This document shows positions 33,528 through 39,112 of a stretch of DNA of 39,112 nucleotides, piece by piece (within the stretch, counting starts at the first letter, position 1; the number at the start of each line of letters is the position of its first letter). Source of the stretch: Clostridia bacterium (GTDB lineage: Bacteria > Bacillota > Clostridia > TANB77 > CAG-508); contig JAFRDD010000046.1 of NCBI GenBank assembly GCA_017404025.1, forward strand, positions 1-39,112, written 5' to 3'. Under the pieces are notes generated by a model that saw only the letters and a program-made list of their open reading frames with translations, made no database searches and was not told the DNA's origin. The translations under genes were made by a program, and so were the position numbers.

Positions 33528-33899
33528 TTATTTGCTTTTATTTGTGACCTTATTATTTCTACGTTTTGGTTTATCTTCTGATTTACTTGAAGTTACATCT
33601 TTTGGTTCGGGTTCAACCTCAACCTGTGACATAACTTCATTCAATTCATTCACTGTCTGTGTTGCTTTCTCCAATGCTTCCTGAAACTCAAAAAAATCTT
33701 TTCCCATACGTTTCAAGTCAGTTAAAACACAGTGGCCACAACCATTTAAGATTCTGGATTTCTGGTTGTATAATTCTTCATATATTCTTGCCAGATTTCC
33801 AGCAACAGAATTATTTAACATCCTGACATAGTTTGCTTTATATGCATTTCCTAATGGCTGTTCATATTCTTTTAATTCTTCATAAATTTCTTTTGTCAT
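33528..33899 (-). CDS. Hypothetical protein upstream of terS
   Basis: 123 residues, in a coupled operon with terS. The N-terminal two thirds are helical (YEELKEYEQPLGNAYKANYV, IYEELYNQKSRILNGCGHCV) with a CGHC motif that could bind a metal, as in zinc ribbons with one half only. The C-terminus is a basic, low-complexity tail (KSEDKPKRRNNKVTNKSK) suited to nucleic acid contact. Proteins with this layout precede terminase genes in many Bacteroidales phages, but their function is not known to me. The leader contains the late motif ATATTTATTTAAAAAG. Confidence 0.55.
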   Translation of the reverse strand: MTKEIYEELKEYEQPLGNAYKANYVRMLNNSVAGNLARIYEELYNQKSRILNGCGHCVLTDLKRMGKDFFEFQEALEKATQTVNELNEVMSQVEVEPEPKDVTSSKSEDKPKRRNNKVTNKSK

Positions 33900-34007
33900 A
33901 ATAATTTTCTTTTTAAATAAATATCTTTAGATTATTATTCTGTCCTTTCAAATTTTATTTATAAAATTAATCCCATAATTCCCCTAATAATCCATTTAAT
34001 TCTTAAC

Positions 34008-34352
34008 TTATTGATTATCAATTACTTTGTATATTTTATTCAAGAGGTAGGCGAAAACATCTTTAATTAAAATTAAAATAGAGTTAAAGACAGGGGTTAA
34101 TAAGGCAAGCAGTGCTATATATCCGACATACAGGATTGTGAATTTATGTATTATTAGCAAGTAGATTAAGCCAGTCCACCAAGTCATACACAAACTACAG
34201 TCGAATGGTTTGCAGGAAAATTCCTTATATGGTTTTTTATCAGAAAAAGCGAATTTCCATACTTTTTGTTTAATAGTATCAACAAAATCTGTTGTATCTA
34301 TAATAAAAACTATAATAAGGGATATGACAAGCAGATTAATTAATATTTTCAT
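34008..34352 (-). CDS. Membrane protein with FDCSLCMTWW motif
   Basis: 114 residues. Membrane segments at about 1-21 (ILINLLVISLIIVFIIDTTD), 62-80 (GLIYLLIIHKFTILYVGYIA) and 80-103 (LLALLTPVFNSILILIKDVF), with a conserved-looking CysxxCys motif (KPFDCSLCMTWWTG, about 48-61). I recall similar proteins in Bacteroidales prophages beside the sigma-like pair, without a known function; a role in lysis or superinfection exclusion is only a guess. Its start overlaps the end of the region-4-like gene by 17 nt, implying coupled expression. Confidence 0.6.
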   Translation of the reverse strand: MKILINLLVISLIIVFIIDTTDFVDTIKQKVWKFAFSDKKPYKEFSCKPFDCSLCMTWWTGLIYLLIIHKFTILYVGYIALLALLTPVFNSILILIKDVFAYLLNKIYKVIDNQ

Positions 34353-34620
34353 TATTCAATATTTTTTGTCTTATATTATTTAGTTCTTTTACTATTGTAG
34401 TCCGAGAAACGTTTAAAATACTTGCTGTTTTCCTCTGTGATTGTGTTTCAGCATATAGTTGAAGTATTATTTTTTCTGCTTGTGTTAGGTTTGTATCGTA
34501 TGAATCAAGTATTTTTTTTGTTTCATCATCATATTGCAATATATCTGATGTATCAAATTCATATTCTTTAAATATTTCTCTAATTTCAGAAGGGGTTATA
34601 TTAAATTGTACTTTAGTCAT
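34336..34620 (-). CDS. Sigma region 4-like HTH protein
   Basis: 94 residues from ATG 34620, which overlaps the stop of the upstream gene; an alternative ATG lies at 34638. After a 35-residue acidic N-terminus it reads TQAEKIILQLYAETQSQRKT followed by ASILNVSRTTIVKELNNIRQ, the layout of a sigma-70 region 4 helix-turn-helix (or a LuxR-like HTH). Next to the region-2-like gene this suggests that one sigma factor is split over two polypeptides. It could alternatively be a stand-alone regulator. Confidence 0.65.
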   Translation of the reverse strand: MTKVQFNITPSEIREIFKEYEFDTSDILQYDDETKKILDSYDTNLTQAEKIILQLYAETQSQRKTASILNVSRTTIVKELNNIRQKILNNENIN

Positions 34621-34948
34621 AGTTATTATCATCATCATTTCCTTCTTCCATATCCAGTATAGGTTTAAGGGTTTCTTTATTCAATTTTGGTTTTTTATAT
34701 TTTCTATAGAAGGCTGATGTATTACTGAAATACTGGTTTCTTATTATTCTTGCTATATAGAATCTTATTTGGTTTTTTTCGATTATTTTTTGAAGCATTT
34801 TCTGATTATGGGTTAAGAGTATAAGATAGACTTCCTGTGTCAGGTCATCTTTATATTCTGTTTCCACCATATAATCTTTAATCAAACCTTCTACTATTTT
34901 ATTAATTGCTATATATTGGACTGGATTATATTTTGATTCTTTTTCCAT
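34613..34948 (-). CDS. Sigma region 2-like protein
   Basis: 111 residues. The core YKDDLTQEVYLILLTHNQKM (about 32-51) matches the DLxQExxL signature of sigma-70 region 2, followed by IRFYIARIIRNQYFSNTSAF, like region 2.3/2.4 helices contacting the -10 element, then a basic (YRKYKKPKLNKE) and an acidic tail. Sigma region 4 is missing here but is present in the next gene. It overlaps both neighbours. The likely role is directing host RNA polymerase to phage promoters. Confidence 0.7.
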   Translation of the reverse strand: MEKESKYNPVQYIAINKIVEGLIKDYMVETEYKDDLTQEVYLILLTHNQKMLQKIIEKNQIRFYIARIIRNQYFSNTSAFYRKYKKPKLNKETLKPILDMEEGNDDDNNYD

Positions 34949-35390
34949 CTTCTATTTTTAGGAAGATTTTAGGTATATTTATTTTAGTATCACATTTCTT
35001 TTCTGTGTATTTATATTGATGGCTGATGCCTGTCTGATATTTTAGTTTATCATCTACAGTGTACAGAATGGCTTCACCGTTTTTAAACACATTCAGGAAA
35101 TATGTATGTATGCCTTTTTTATTTTGTTCAAGCAGATAATCCAATTTTTCTTCCTCAAACATTATATCTGGATAAGAATTTATTGTAGATGCTGTTCTTT
35201 CCTTTATTTCTATTTCGTATGGGAAGGATTTATTATTCTTTATATAGTTAAATTTTATATCTGCTCTGGCATACTTATTGTTATTATTGTTGTTGTCTAA
35301 TTGGAAGTCAAAACCTTTATTTATTCCAACTGATTTAAAGTATTCTATTGCTTTATCTTTTACCTGTCTATCACAATTAAAATTATTCAT
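34926..35390 (-). CDS. PD-(D/E)XK nuclease-like protein
   Basis: 154 residues, first gene of the unit. The middle has ARADIKFNYIKNNKSFPYEI and the motif EIEIKER (about residues 42-66), which fits the D...ExK core of PD-(D/E)XK nucleases, followed by FEEEKLDYLLEQNKKGIHTY and YFLNVFKNGEAILYTVDD strands. A Holliday junction resolvase, DNA repair or anti-host nuclease would fit. An N-terminal run of six Asn codons is low complexity. Its leader shares a 32-nt motif with the leader at 38915-38945. The start follows the integrase terminator, so it opens the late operon. Confidence 0.5.
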   Translation of the reverse strand: MNNFNCDRQVKDKAIEYFKSVGINKGFDFQLDNNNNNNKYARADIKFNYIKNNKSFPYEIEIKERTASTINSYPDIMFEEEKLDYLLEQNKKGIHTYFLNVFKNGEAILYTVDDKLKYQTGISHQYKYTEKKCDTKINIPKIFLKIEDGKRIKI

Positions 35391-35413
35391 CTTTATTCTT
35401 TTTTATTATCTTA

Positions 35414-35445
35414 TATTAATAAATATATGGATAATTTGAAAAAAG
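35414..35445 (-). promoter_or_regulatory. Shared leader motif, candidate phage promoter (copy 1)
   Basis: On the minus strand CTTTTTT-AAATTA then ATATATTTATTAATA, about 28 of 32 positions shared with 38915-38945. It lies between the integrase terminator and the first gene of the late unit, and does not fit the host-type TTG-N20 consensus. Confidence 0.5.
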
Positions 35446-35455
35446 TCAAGGGAAT

Positions 35456-35486
35456 AAAAAAAACCAGCCACTTTTGGTGACTGGTT
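35456..35486 (-). terminator. Strong terminator between integrase and late unit
   Basis: The stem AACCAG / CTGGTT with an inner CAC / GTG pair and loop TTTTG (35462-35486), followed on the minus strand by a T8 run (35463-35456). It ends integrase transcripts before the late operon. Confidence 0.9.
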
Positions 35487-35506
35487 ACAGAAAAAGATTA
35501 TTTATT

Positions 35507-36646
35507 TTAGATAACAGCCTTAATTTCATTAATAACTGTTTTGTTCAGTAGTTTACCGTAGGCTGCTTGGGTTATCTTAACACTTGAATGACCGCAGGCT
35601 TTACTGACTGTTTCCAATCTAACACCCCTGTTCAATAGCATAGTTGCAAATGTTTTTCTGGCAAGGTGTGTAGTTAATTTAGTTTCGATATTTGCCATTT
35701 TTTGCAGTGCTTTCAGGAAATAGTTATATTTCTGATTGGTTATGATATGAAGATTGTAATTATGCTTCTTCAAGACCTCAACGCCATTTGGTAATACCAC
35801 TGTTGTAAACTGTGTTCCTGTCTTATGCCTGTTCTTGACAATATAGTGTGTACCATCATCATCAATCTTAATATCTTCCTTCTTCAAGTTATATAAATCA
35901 ATATAGGCCAATCCTGTTGCAGATTGGAGTATAAAAGCATCCCTTACATCAGACAGACTTTTATTGTCTATTTCAAGGGTATTTAACCTTTCTATTTCTT
36001 CTTCGGTAAGATATTCTATATCTTTTGTACCTCTACTATATTTAACGTTAATAAATGGGTTAATCTGAATTCTGTTATTATCCTTTTGGTATTGGACGGC
36101 TGTTTTAATCTTTGTCATAATACCACACACTGTAGATGCTTCATACTTTGTGTTACAATCCACCAAGAAGGATTCCACCACAGCAGGGGTAATGGAAGTG
36201 AACGGTTTTGTTCTATCAACAAACTTAAGGAAGCAGTCAAAAGCATTTTGATACTTCTTATACCCACTGTAAGACAAATCTACATCAACCCTTTTAGATA
36301 GTAGTTCCAGATATTCCTTAAATCCATCTTCGATAGTGAACTCTTTGAAGCCACCTGTTCTGTAGTATGATTTCAGTGATTCAGCAGACAGTGCTTCACC
36401 GTTACGCATCATATCTAGTTGGATTTGGTTGAATTGGTTTCTAACCTCATCCAAGTACTCCCTGATAGGGTTATTACGTTTGGATTCAACGGATTTCTTG
36501 AATACAGATGGGTATTCTTTTCTGGGTAATTGGATAAATACCCTTTTTCCGTTCAATACTATGGATAATTCGATAGGGGATAGTCCCTGCTTGTTTGACT
36601 TGCTGTTACGGCAGTAAAACGTTATGTTATAGGTATTTCGCTTCAT
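35507..36646 (-). CDS. int: Tyrosine recombinase / phage integrase
   Basis: 379 residues from ATG 36646 (MKRNTYNITFYCRNSKSNKQ); a frame extension to 36811 runs through the terminator and attachment site and is rejected. The first 90 residues form an arm-binding type domain, 120-210 a SAM-like core-binding domain (YKKYQNAFDCFLKFVD), and the catalytic domain follows: SATGLAYIDLYNL in the place of the usual TGLRxSE, with Ala where the first Arg is expected; HKTGT Lys; THLARKTFAT (HxxR); GHSSVKITQAAYGKL with the His and Tyr nucleophile. Loss of the first Arg is known from IntDOT-type Bacteroidetes integrases. It faces the attachment site and ends at a strong terminator. Confidence 0.92.
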   Translation of the reverse strand: MKRNTYNITFYCRNSKSNKQGLSPIELSIVLNGKRVFIQLPRKEYPSVFKKSVESKRNNPIREYLDEVRNQFNQIQLDMMRNGEALSAESLKSYYRTGGFKEFTIEDGFKEYLELLSKRVDVDLSYSGYKKYQNAFDCFLKFVDRTKPFTSITPAVVESFLVDCNTKYEASTVCGIMTKIKTAVQYQKDNNRIQINPFINVKYSRGTKDIEYLTEEEIERLNTLEIDNKSLSDVRDAFILQSATGLAYIDLYNLKKEDIKIDDDGTHYIVKNRHKTGTQFTTVVLPNGVEVLKKHNYNLHIITNQKYNYFLKALQKMANIETKLTTHLARKTFATMLLNRGVRLETVSKACGHSSVKITQAAYGKLLNKTVINEIKAVI

Positions 36647-36705
36647 TTCTGTGACTTGATTTTTATAGGTCGCAGACTTGTTCACAAAAATGCCTAGTTT
36701 CCAAA

Positions 36706-36740
36706 GAAAAAACCCACTCAGAAGTGCTTCTGAATGGGTT
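36706..36740 (-). terminator. Terminator between attachment site and integrase
   Basis: A 13-bp stem, 36711-36723 with 36728-36740 (GC-rich ACCCA/TGGGT), with one pair that is C-A on the plus strand but G-U on the minus strand, then T6 on the minus strand. It resembles the terminator of a host tRNA carried with the attachment sequence. Confidence 0.8.
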
Positions 36741-36750
36741 TGACTTATTT

Positions 36751-36774
36751 TGGCGGTGCGGACGAGACTCGAAC
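36751..36774 (-). other. att: Attachment site: 3' end of a tRNA
   Basis: On the minus strand it has a T-loop TTCGAGT, T-stem CTCGT, acceptor CCGCACC, discriminator G and CCA. The 5' strand of the T-stem expected upstream (ACGAG) is absent, so only the last 24 nt of a tRNA are present. The site lies 105 nt upstream of the integrase ATG. This is the typical duplicated core of phage integration into a tRNA 3' end; the full tRNA is not in the window. Confidence 0.75.
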
Positions 36775-36820
36775 AACACCAATAAATGAAGCACTTAAGG
36801 AAACAAGTCACTAAATAAAT

Positions 36821-37093
36821 CTAGTTTTCTGCTTTCTTGGGTTTTCTACCTCTGTGTGATACTTGTCCGTCAGCAGTGAATCCTTTCACCCTGAACATTC
36901 CAAGAATCTTATCGTATTCTTCTTGGGTAACACTGATAGGTTTGACAGGTTCAGCAACTGCACAGCAAGTTTCCTTGTTTGCTACAATTTCGATTAAGTC
37001 ACTAACCACTGTCTTAACAGGGTACTTTTCCAACAAAGTGTCAACTGACATTTCACCTGCTTTAATAGCAGCCAAATCTCTTGATTTAATCAT
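36821..37093 (-). CDS. Small phage protein with basic tail
   Basis: 90 residues in an operon 12 nt after the next upstream gene. It begins MIKSRDLAAIKAGEMSVDTL, has a central CCAVAEPVKPISVTQEEYDK and ends KGFTADGQVSHRGRKPKKAEN-like basic residues resembling an AT-hook (RGRKPK). Similar proteins with a VTQxEYDKI core and RGRK end are, as I recall, frequent in Bacteroidales phages; no function is known to me. Position next to the attachment site could suggest an accessory recombination or regulatory role, but nothing in the sequence proves it. Confidence 0.55.
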   Translation of the reverse strand: MIKSRDLAAIKAGEMSVDTLLEKYPVKTVVSDLIEIVANKETCCAVAEPVKPISVTQEEYDKILGMFRVKGFTADGQVSHRGRKPKKAEN

Positions 37094-37105
37094 AGTACTT
37101 ATTAT

Positions 37106-37396
37106 TTAGTTGTTAAAGTTTCTATCTAGGAATGATTCAAATTCATCTTTTTCGTTTTCTGGTTTTTCCCATTTCTCCCACTTCTTGATGCCTAAAAGTT
37201 CCAAATACTTTGCCAAATCTTCTTCCCTGCACTCGCAATCCATTAATGTGTAATCAAGATGTGGTAACGGTATAAACTGCATAAAGGTTAACTTACCACT
37301 TCTTTCAAACCTACTTATTTTCTTCTGTAGTTTTTCCATCTGTGTAGTATCAACTATCCCTTTATACCCTTCATCAAGTAGTTTTATTGTTATCAT
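37106..37396 (-). CDS. Small conserved phage protein (96 aa)
   Basis: 96 residues, starting MITIKLLDEGYKGIVDTTQM. It has a beta-helix-beta character with KLQKKISRFERSGKLTFMQF and a Cys pair in LMDCECREEDLAKYLELLGI, then a Trp/Glu-rich end. I associate it with a recurrent pair in Bacteroidales phages together with the gene at 36821. Its promoter (37411-37441) leaves a leader of about nine bases, so it is nearly leaderless. Function unknown. Confidence 0.55.
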   Translation of the reverse strand: MITIKLLDEGYKGIVDTTQMEKLQKKISRFERSGKLTFMQFIPLPHLDYTLMDCECREEDLAKYLELLGIKKWEKWEKPENEKDEFESFLDRNFNN

Positions 37397-37410
37397 TTCC
37401 TATTTTTTCA

Positions 37411-37442
37411 CAAAAGTATATAAAAAAAATTAATTATGCAAA
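37411..37442 (-). promoter_or_regulatory. Host-type promoter, TTTG-N20-TACTTTTG
   Basis: The minus strand reads TTTG (37442-37439), 20 nt, TACTTTTG (37418-37411), a full match to the Bacteroidetes consensus. It drives 37396-36821 and possibly the integrase. Confidence 0.8.
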
Positions 37443-37447
37443 GCTGG

Positions 37448-37499
37448 ACAAAAGAAAATCACCACCTGTGGCAAAAAGAGGAAAATACAGATGGTGATT
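37448..37499 (-). terminator. Terminator after the spanin gene
   Basis: On the minus strand a 13-bp stem (AATCACCATCTGT with ACAGGTGGTGATT, including a G-U pair) with a 17-nt loop, then TTTCTTTTGT. It ends the unit that starts beyond 38899 and the short RNA candidate. Confidence 0.65.
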
Positions 37500-37613
37500 G
37501 GCTGAATTAACAACTATTTAAATAATTAAATAAGAAAATAAAAATATAAAAAATGAATAAATAGTTATGTAAGTATGATAAAAATAGTGTTTTCTTACTA
37601 TTCTTATTATTTA
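37500..37613 (-). ncRNA. Short RNA candidate between promoter and terminator
   Basis: A promoter match at 37619-37649 is followed by no ORF, then by the hairpin at 37457-37499. The predicted transcript is about 150 nt and very A/U-rich. It could be a small RNA or simply a second start site for the following operon through a leaky terminator. Confidence 0.35.
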
Positions 37614-37618
37614 CATTA

Positions 37619-37649
37619 CAAATATACAAAAACGGCTAAACAATTTCAA
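37619..37649 (-). promoter_or_regulatory. Host-type promoter without a following gene
   Basis: The minus strand reads TTG (37649-37647), 20 nt, TATATTTG (37626-37619). The upstream gene's stop is at 37655. No gene follows before the terminator at 37499-37457. Confidence 0.6.
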
Positions 37650-37654
37650 GTATT

Positions 37655-38161
37655 TTATAAGAAAAATTTGATGTAAATGAAAGCTGCAAGGCCAAGAACT
37701 GATACTATGAACCAAATCAGACAGAACTTATAGAACTTTGGAACGAATTTAACAGGCATTTCATAAGGAACAGGTATTTCTTTTTCCTTATATACCAAAC
37801 TATCCCTATATACTATTTTCTCTTTCCATTTTATCTGATATGGTATTGATGTGTCTTTATTCTTTATCTCACCTGCAAGTTTCTTGTTGGTTGTATCAAG
37901 ATATGCCTTTGCTGCTGCAAGACTTGTTTCCAGATTAAGCGTATCTAACATATCGGTATAATCCCTGTAGTACTCTTTGTATATCGGTACAAGTACCGTA
38001 GAATCAATCCAGTTTATACTGTCTATAAAATGATAGTTGATAACCGTACTATCTCTTACTGGAATCGGTTTTAAAACGGAACAGCTGGTCGCCTGTTCTA
38101 TCATCAGTATAGTACTCAATATCATCATCATCCCCAACAATATCTTCTTCAATCTGTTCAT
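37655..38161 (-). CDS. Candidate unimolecular spanin
   Basis: 168 residues. The N-terminus is a signal sequence (MNRLKKILLGMMMILSTILM) ending in a lipobox-like ATSC with Cys at residue 27, so a lipoprotein in the outer membrane is expected. The middle is charged and repeats Tyr/Lys/Glu-rich strands (KWKEKIVYRDSLVYKEKEI). The C-terminus has one membrane segment (about 146-167, FCLIWFIVSVLGLAAFIYIK). A lipoprotein with a C-terminal membrane anchor is the layout of u-spanins such as T1 gp11, which join inner and outer membranes for lysis. It starts 113 nt inside the upstream gene, an unusually long overlap. Confidence 0.65.
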   Translation of the reverse strand: MNRLKKILLGMMMILSTILMIEQATSCSVLKPIPVRDSTVINYHFIDSINWIDSTVLVPIYKEYYRDYTDMLDTLNLETSLAAAKAYLDTTNKKLAGEIKNKDTSIPYQIKWKEKIVYRDSLVYKEKEIPVPYEMPVKFVPKFYKFCLIWFIVSVLGLAAFIYIKFFL

Positions 38162-38843
38162 CTTCTTTGTCTATATATTTTTCTGTTATTTTATCTATCT
38201 CATCCAGTATTGGTGCAATCTTACTTAAATTCTCCTTACTGTCAATCCCATCGAACTTCACCTGCAACTCAATACTAAAGTGGTGTTGGTTAACGGTGTA
38301 CTGCAAATATTCACCTGCTGTTACTATAATTAAATATCTTTTCTTGTACTCCTTGTCAAGCAACCTACAGATTTTATCTTTCAGTCCCTCTGAATCCAGA
38401 CATTTGTTGTACTTGTATTTTATGTTGGTTATCGTCAGAACATTCTTGCTGAATGGGAACTGCTGAACAAACCAATTCTTGTATTCCAGATTCTTTCCGT
38501 TCTTTTCCTTGCTGTACTTACTGTACTCCCTTTTTGGCAACTCTTTCCGTCCTTGATACTCATACTCATTAAAGTGAATTGACTTCTTATCAAAGAATGA
38601 CTTTGGAACACCAAACTTCTTTGCCACTTCTGCGAATGTAAAACCACTGTGTGTTATCCCTGTTTTCTTCTCTGTGATAACATAGGTTGGTGTATCTACT
38701 ACTTCCTTTGTGATAGTATATAGTTTCTTATTATAGAATGGTGTTGAATTCTGAAAACCATATATTGCCATCAGTTCTTCTTTTGTTCCTGTTGTTTGCT
38801 TTCCTGTTGCTTTTTCGGTGACTGTAAAGATATATTTAAGCAT
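38049..38843 (-). CDS. Hypothetical protein with two N-terminal repeats
   Basis: 264 residues. The N-terminus contains two similar segments, VTEKATGKQTTGTKEELMAI...FYNKKLYTI and ITEKKTGITHSGFTFAEVAK...FFDKKSIHF (about 7-44 and 53-92), each with a helix-turn-helix-like EVAKKFGVPKSFF, so DNA binding is possible. Residues 120-220 are mixed alpha/beta with no known motif. The last 40 residues are acidic (DKEDEQIEEDIVGDDDD) and encoded by DNA that also encodes the spanin signal peptide. It overlaps the small ORF upstream by 73 nt. No family recognised. Confidence 0.65.
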   Translation of the reverse strand: MLKYIFTVTEKATGKQTTGTKEELMAIYGFQNSTPFYNKKLYTITKEVVDTPTYVITEKKTGITHSGFTFAEVAKKFGVPKSFFDKKSIHFNEYEYQGRKELPKREYSKYSKEKNGKNLEYKNWFVQQFPFSKNVLTITNIKYKYNKCLDSEGLKDKICRLLDKEYKKRYLIIVTAGEYLQYTVNQHHFSIELQVKFDGIDSKENLSKIAPILDEIDKITEKYIDKEDEQIEEDIVGDDDDIEYYTDDRTGDQLFRFKTDSSKR

Positions 38844-38899
38844 CTTCCTAATATTAGTCCAATTATTCCTAGAATAAAACCATATATAATATAATTCAT
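38771..38899 (-). CDS. Small membrane protein (42 aa), overlapping ORF
   Basis: ATG 38899 gives 42 residues: MNYIIYGFILGIIGLILGRC is one membrane segment with glycine-rich GxxG spacing, followed by a basic Lys/Gln tail (SPKKQQESKQQEQKKN). It overlaps the start of the 264-residue gene by 73 nt in another frame and begins after the shared leader motif at 38915-38945. Short one-segment proteins of this type include holins and antiholins, and a spanin candidate follows in the same unit, but the small size leaves room for chance. Confidence 0.45.
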   Translation of the reverse strand: MNYIIYGFILGIIGLILGRCLNISLQSPKKQQESKQQEQKKN

Positions 38900-38914
38900 A
38901 AAGTAAATATTTTT

Positions 38915-38945
38915 TATTAATAAATATATATTAATTTAAAAAAAG
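38915..38945 (-). promoter_or_regulatory. Shared leader motif, candidate phage promoter (copy 2)
   Basis: The minus-strand CTTTTTTTAAATTA then ATATATTTATTAATA matches 35414-35445 nearly base for base, 16 nt upstream of ATG 38899. Confidence 0.5.
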
Positions 38946-39112
38946 ACTTGTTTAAAATATATTTAATTAACAATACTATAAATTAACCTTATCTGTATAT
39001 TAATGAAATTTCAATTCTTTGCCACTTTTTAGCCAATCTGGGCCTAGTTCTATATTTAGTGGATAGATTATACGTTTTATTCAAAATTATTCGTTATTTC
39101 GAAGGTTTTTAA
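38946..39112. other. AT-rich region with no gene
   Basis: No ORF with a credible start was found on either strand. A weak promoter-like TTG-N20-TAAGGTTA is present on the minus strand. The segment TGGGCCTAG also occurs near 19718, probably by chance. Confidence 0.4.

Noticed and set aside
36646..36811. N-terminal extension of the integrase by 55 residues
   Set aside because: It would translate the terminator and tRNA attachment sequence; MKRNTYNITFYCRNS is the usual family start.
36751..36830. A complete tRNA gene
   Set aside because: Only the T-loop, T-stem 3' strand, acceptor 3' strand and CCA are present; no D-arm, anticodon arm or 5' acceptor was found.
37437..37511. 24-codon plus-strand ORF (MQSWTKENHH)
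   Set aside because: It coincides with a minus-strand terminator and promoter box, has no promoter of its own and no recognisable family.
39040..39060. GGGCCTAG shared with about 19720 as a repeat or attachment sequence
   Set aside because: Only nine bases agree and the flanks do not; chance is sufficient.
1..39112. CRISPR array or diversity-generating retroelement behind the variable adhesins
   Set aside because: No regularly spaced short repeats and no reverse transcriptase or template repeat are present; the repeats are coding LRR, BACON and fibre units.
1..39112. crAss-like phage, because of BACON domains and split gene layout
   Set aside because: A 1062-residue tape measure, a siphovirus-type chaperone, an integrase, and no large phage RNA polymerase genes argue against it.

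Overview
This window is most of the genome of a temperate, long-tailed (siphovirus-type) phage of the Bacteroidales, seen as a prophage or a linearised phage genome. The evidence is the low G+C (roughly one third, judged by eye), BACON and BspA-like leucine-rich tail proteins, a Bacteroidetes-type tyrosine integrase, weak Shine-Dalgarno sequences with A/T-rich leaders, and host-type promoters of the form TTG-N20-TAnnnTTG. No replication, repressor or RNA polymerase genes are seen, so part of the phage probably lies outside the window.

Almost all structural genes are on the minus strand, so transcription runs from high to low coordinates. From right to left: 39112-36821 holds a small membrane ORF, a 264-residue gene with two N-terminal repeats, a lipoprotein that looks like a unimolecular spanin, and two small phage genes. 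At 36774-35507 are a tRNA-3'-end attachment site and the integrase. At 35390-34008 are a PD-(D/E)XK-like protein, two genes that look like region 2 and region 4 of a split sigma factor, and a membrane protein. At 33899-29011 are a pre-terminase gene, small and large terminase, a tail-assembly chaperone with an apparent -1 frameshift on a T9 run, an HNH gene, a gp10-like gene and a glycosyltransferase. At 28842-20551 are tail proteins, including a 1750-residue BACON protein. At 19640-15929 are a modular tail protein, holin, XkdF-like protease and scaffold. At 15811-10970 are tail fibre and adhesin genes. At 10856-1690 are tape measure, capsid, tail tube candidate, portal, connector and endolysin candidate. 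At 1488-1 are a coiled-coil gene, a roughly 400-nt structured RNA candidate and two unknown genes.

Four plus-strand islands interrupt the late genes: three HNH homing endonucleases (2246, 4844, 7088) and a two-gene moron locus (19785-20486). Most have their own host-type promoter and a hairpin terminator. Hairpins divide the minus strand into transcription units, and the leaders of several units share AT-rich motifs that differ from the host-type promoters. Together with the split sigma factor this suggests phage-directed late transcription.

The points most worth a second look are the structured RNA at about 830-1200 with its coiled-coil partner gene, the split sigma factor and shared leader motif, the frameshifted chaperone, a BACON domain divided between two adjacent genes, the HNH cassettes whose terminators contain both convergent stop codons, and the overlapping genes leading into the spanin.
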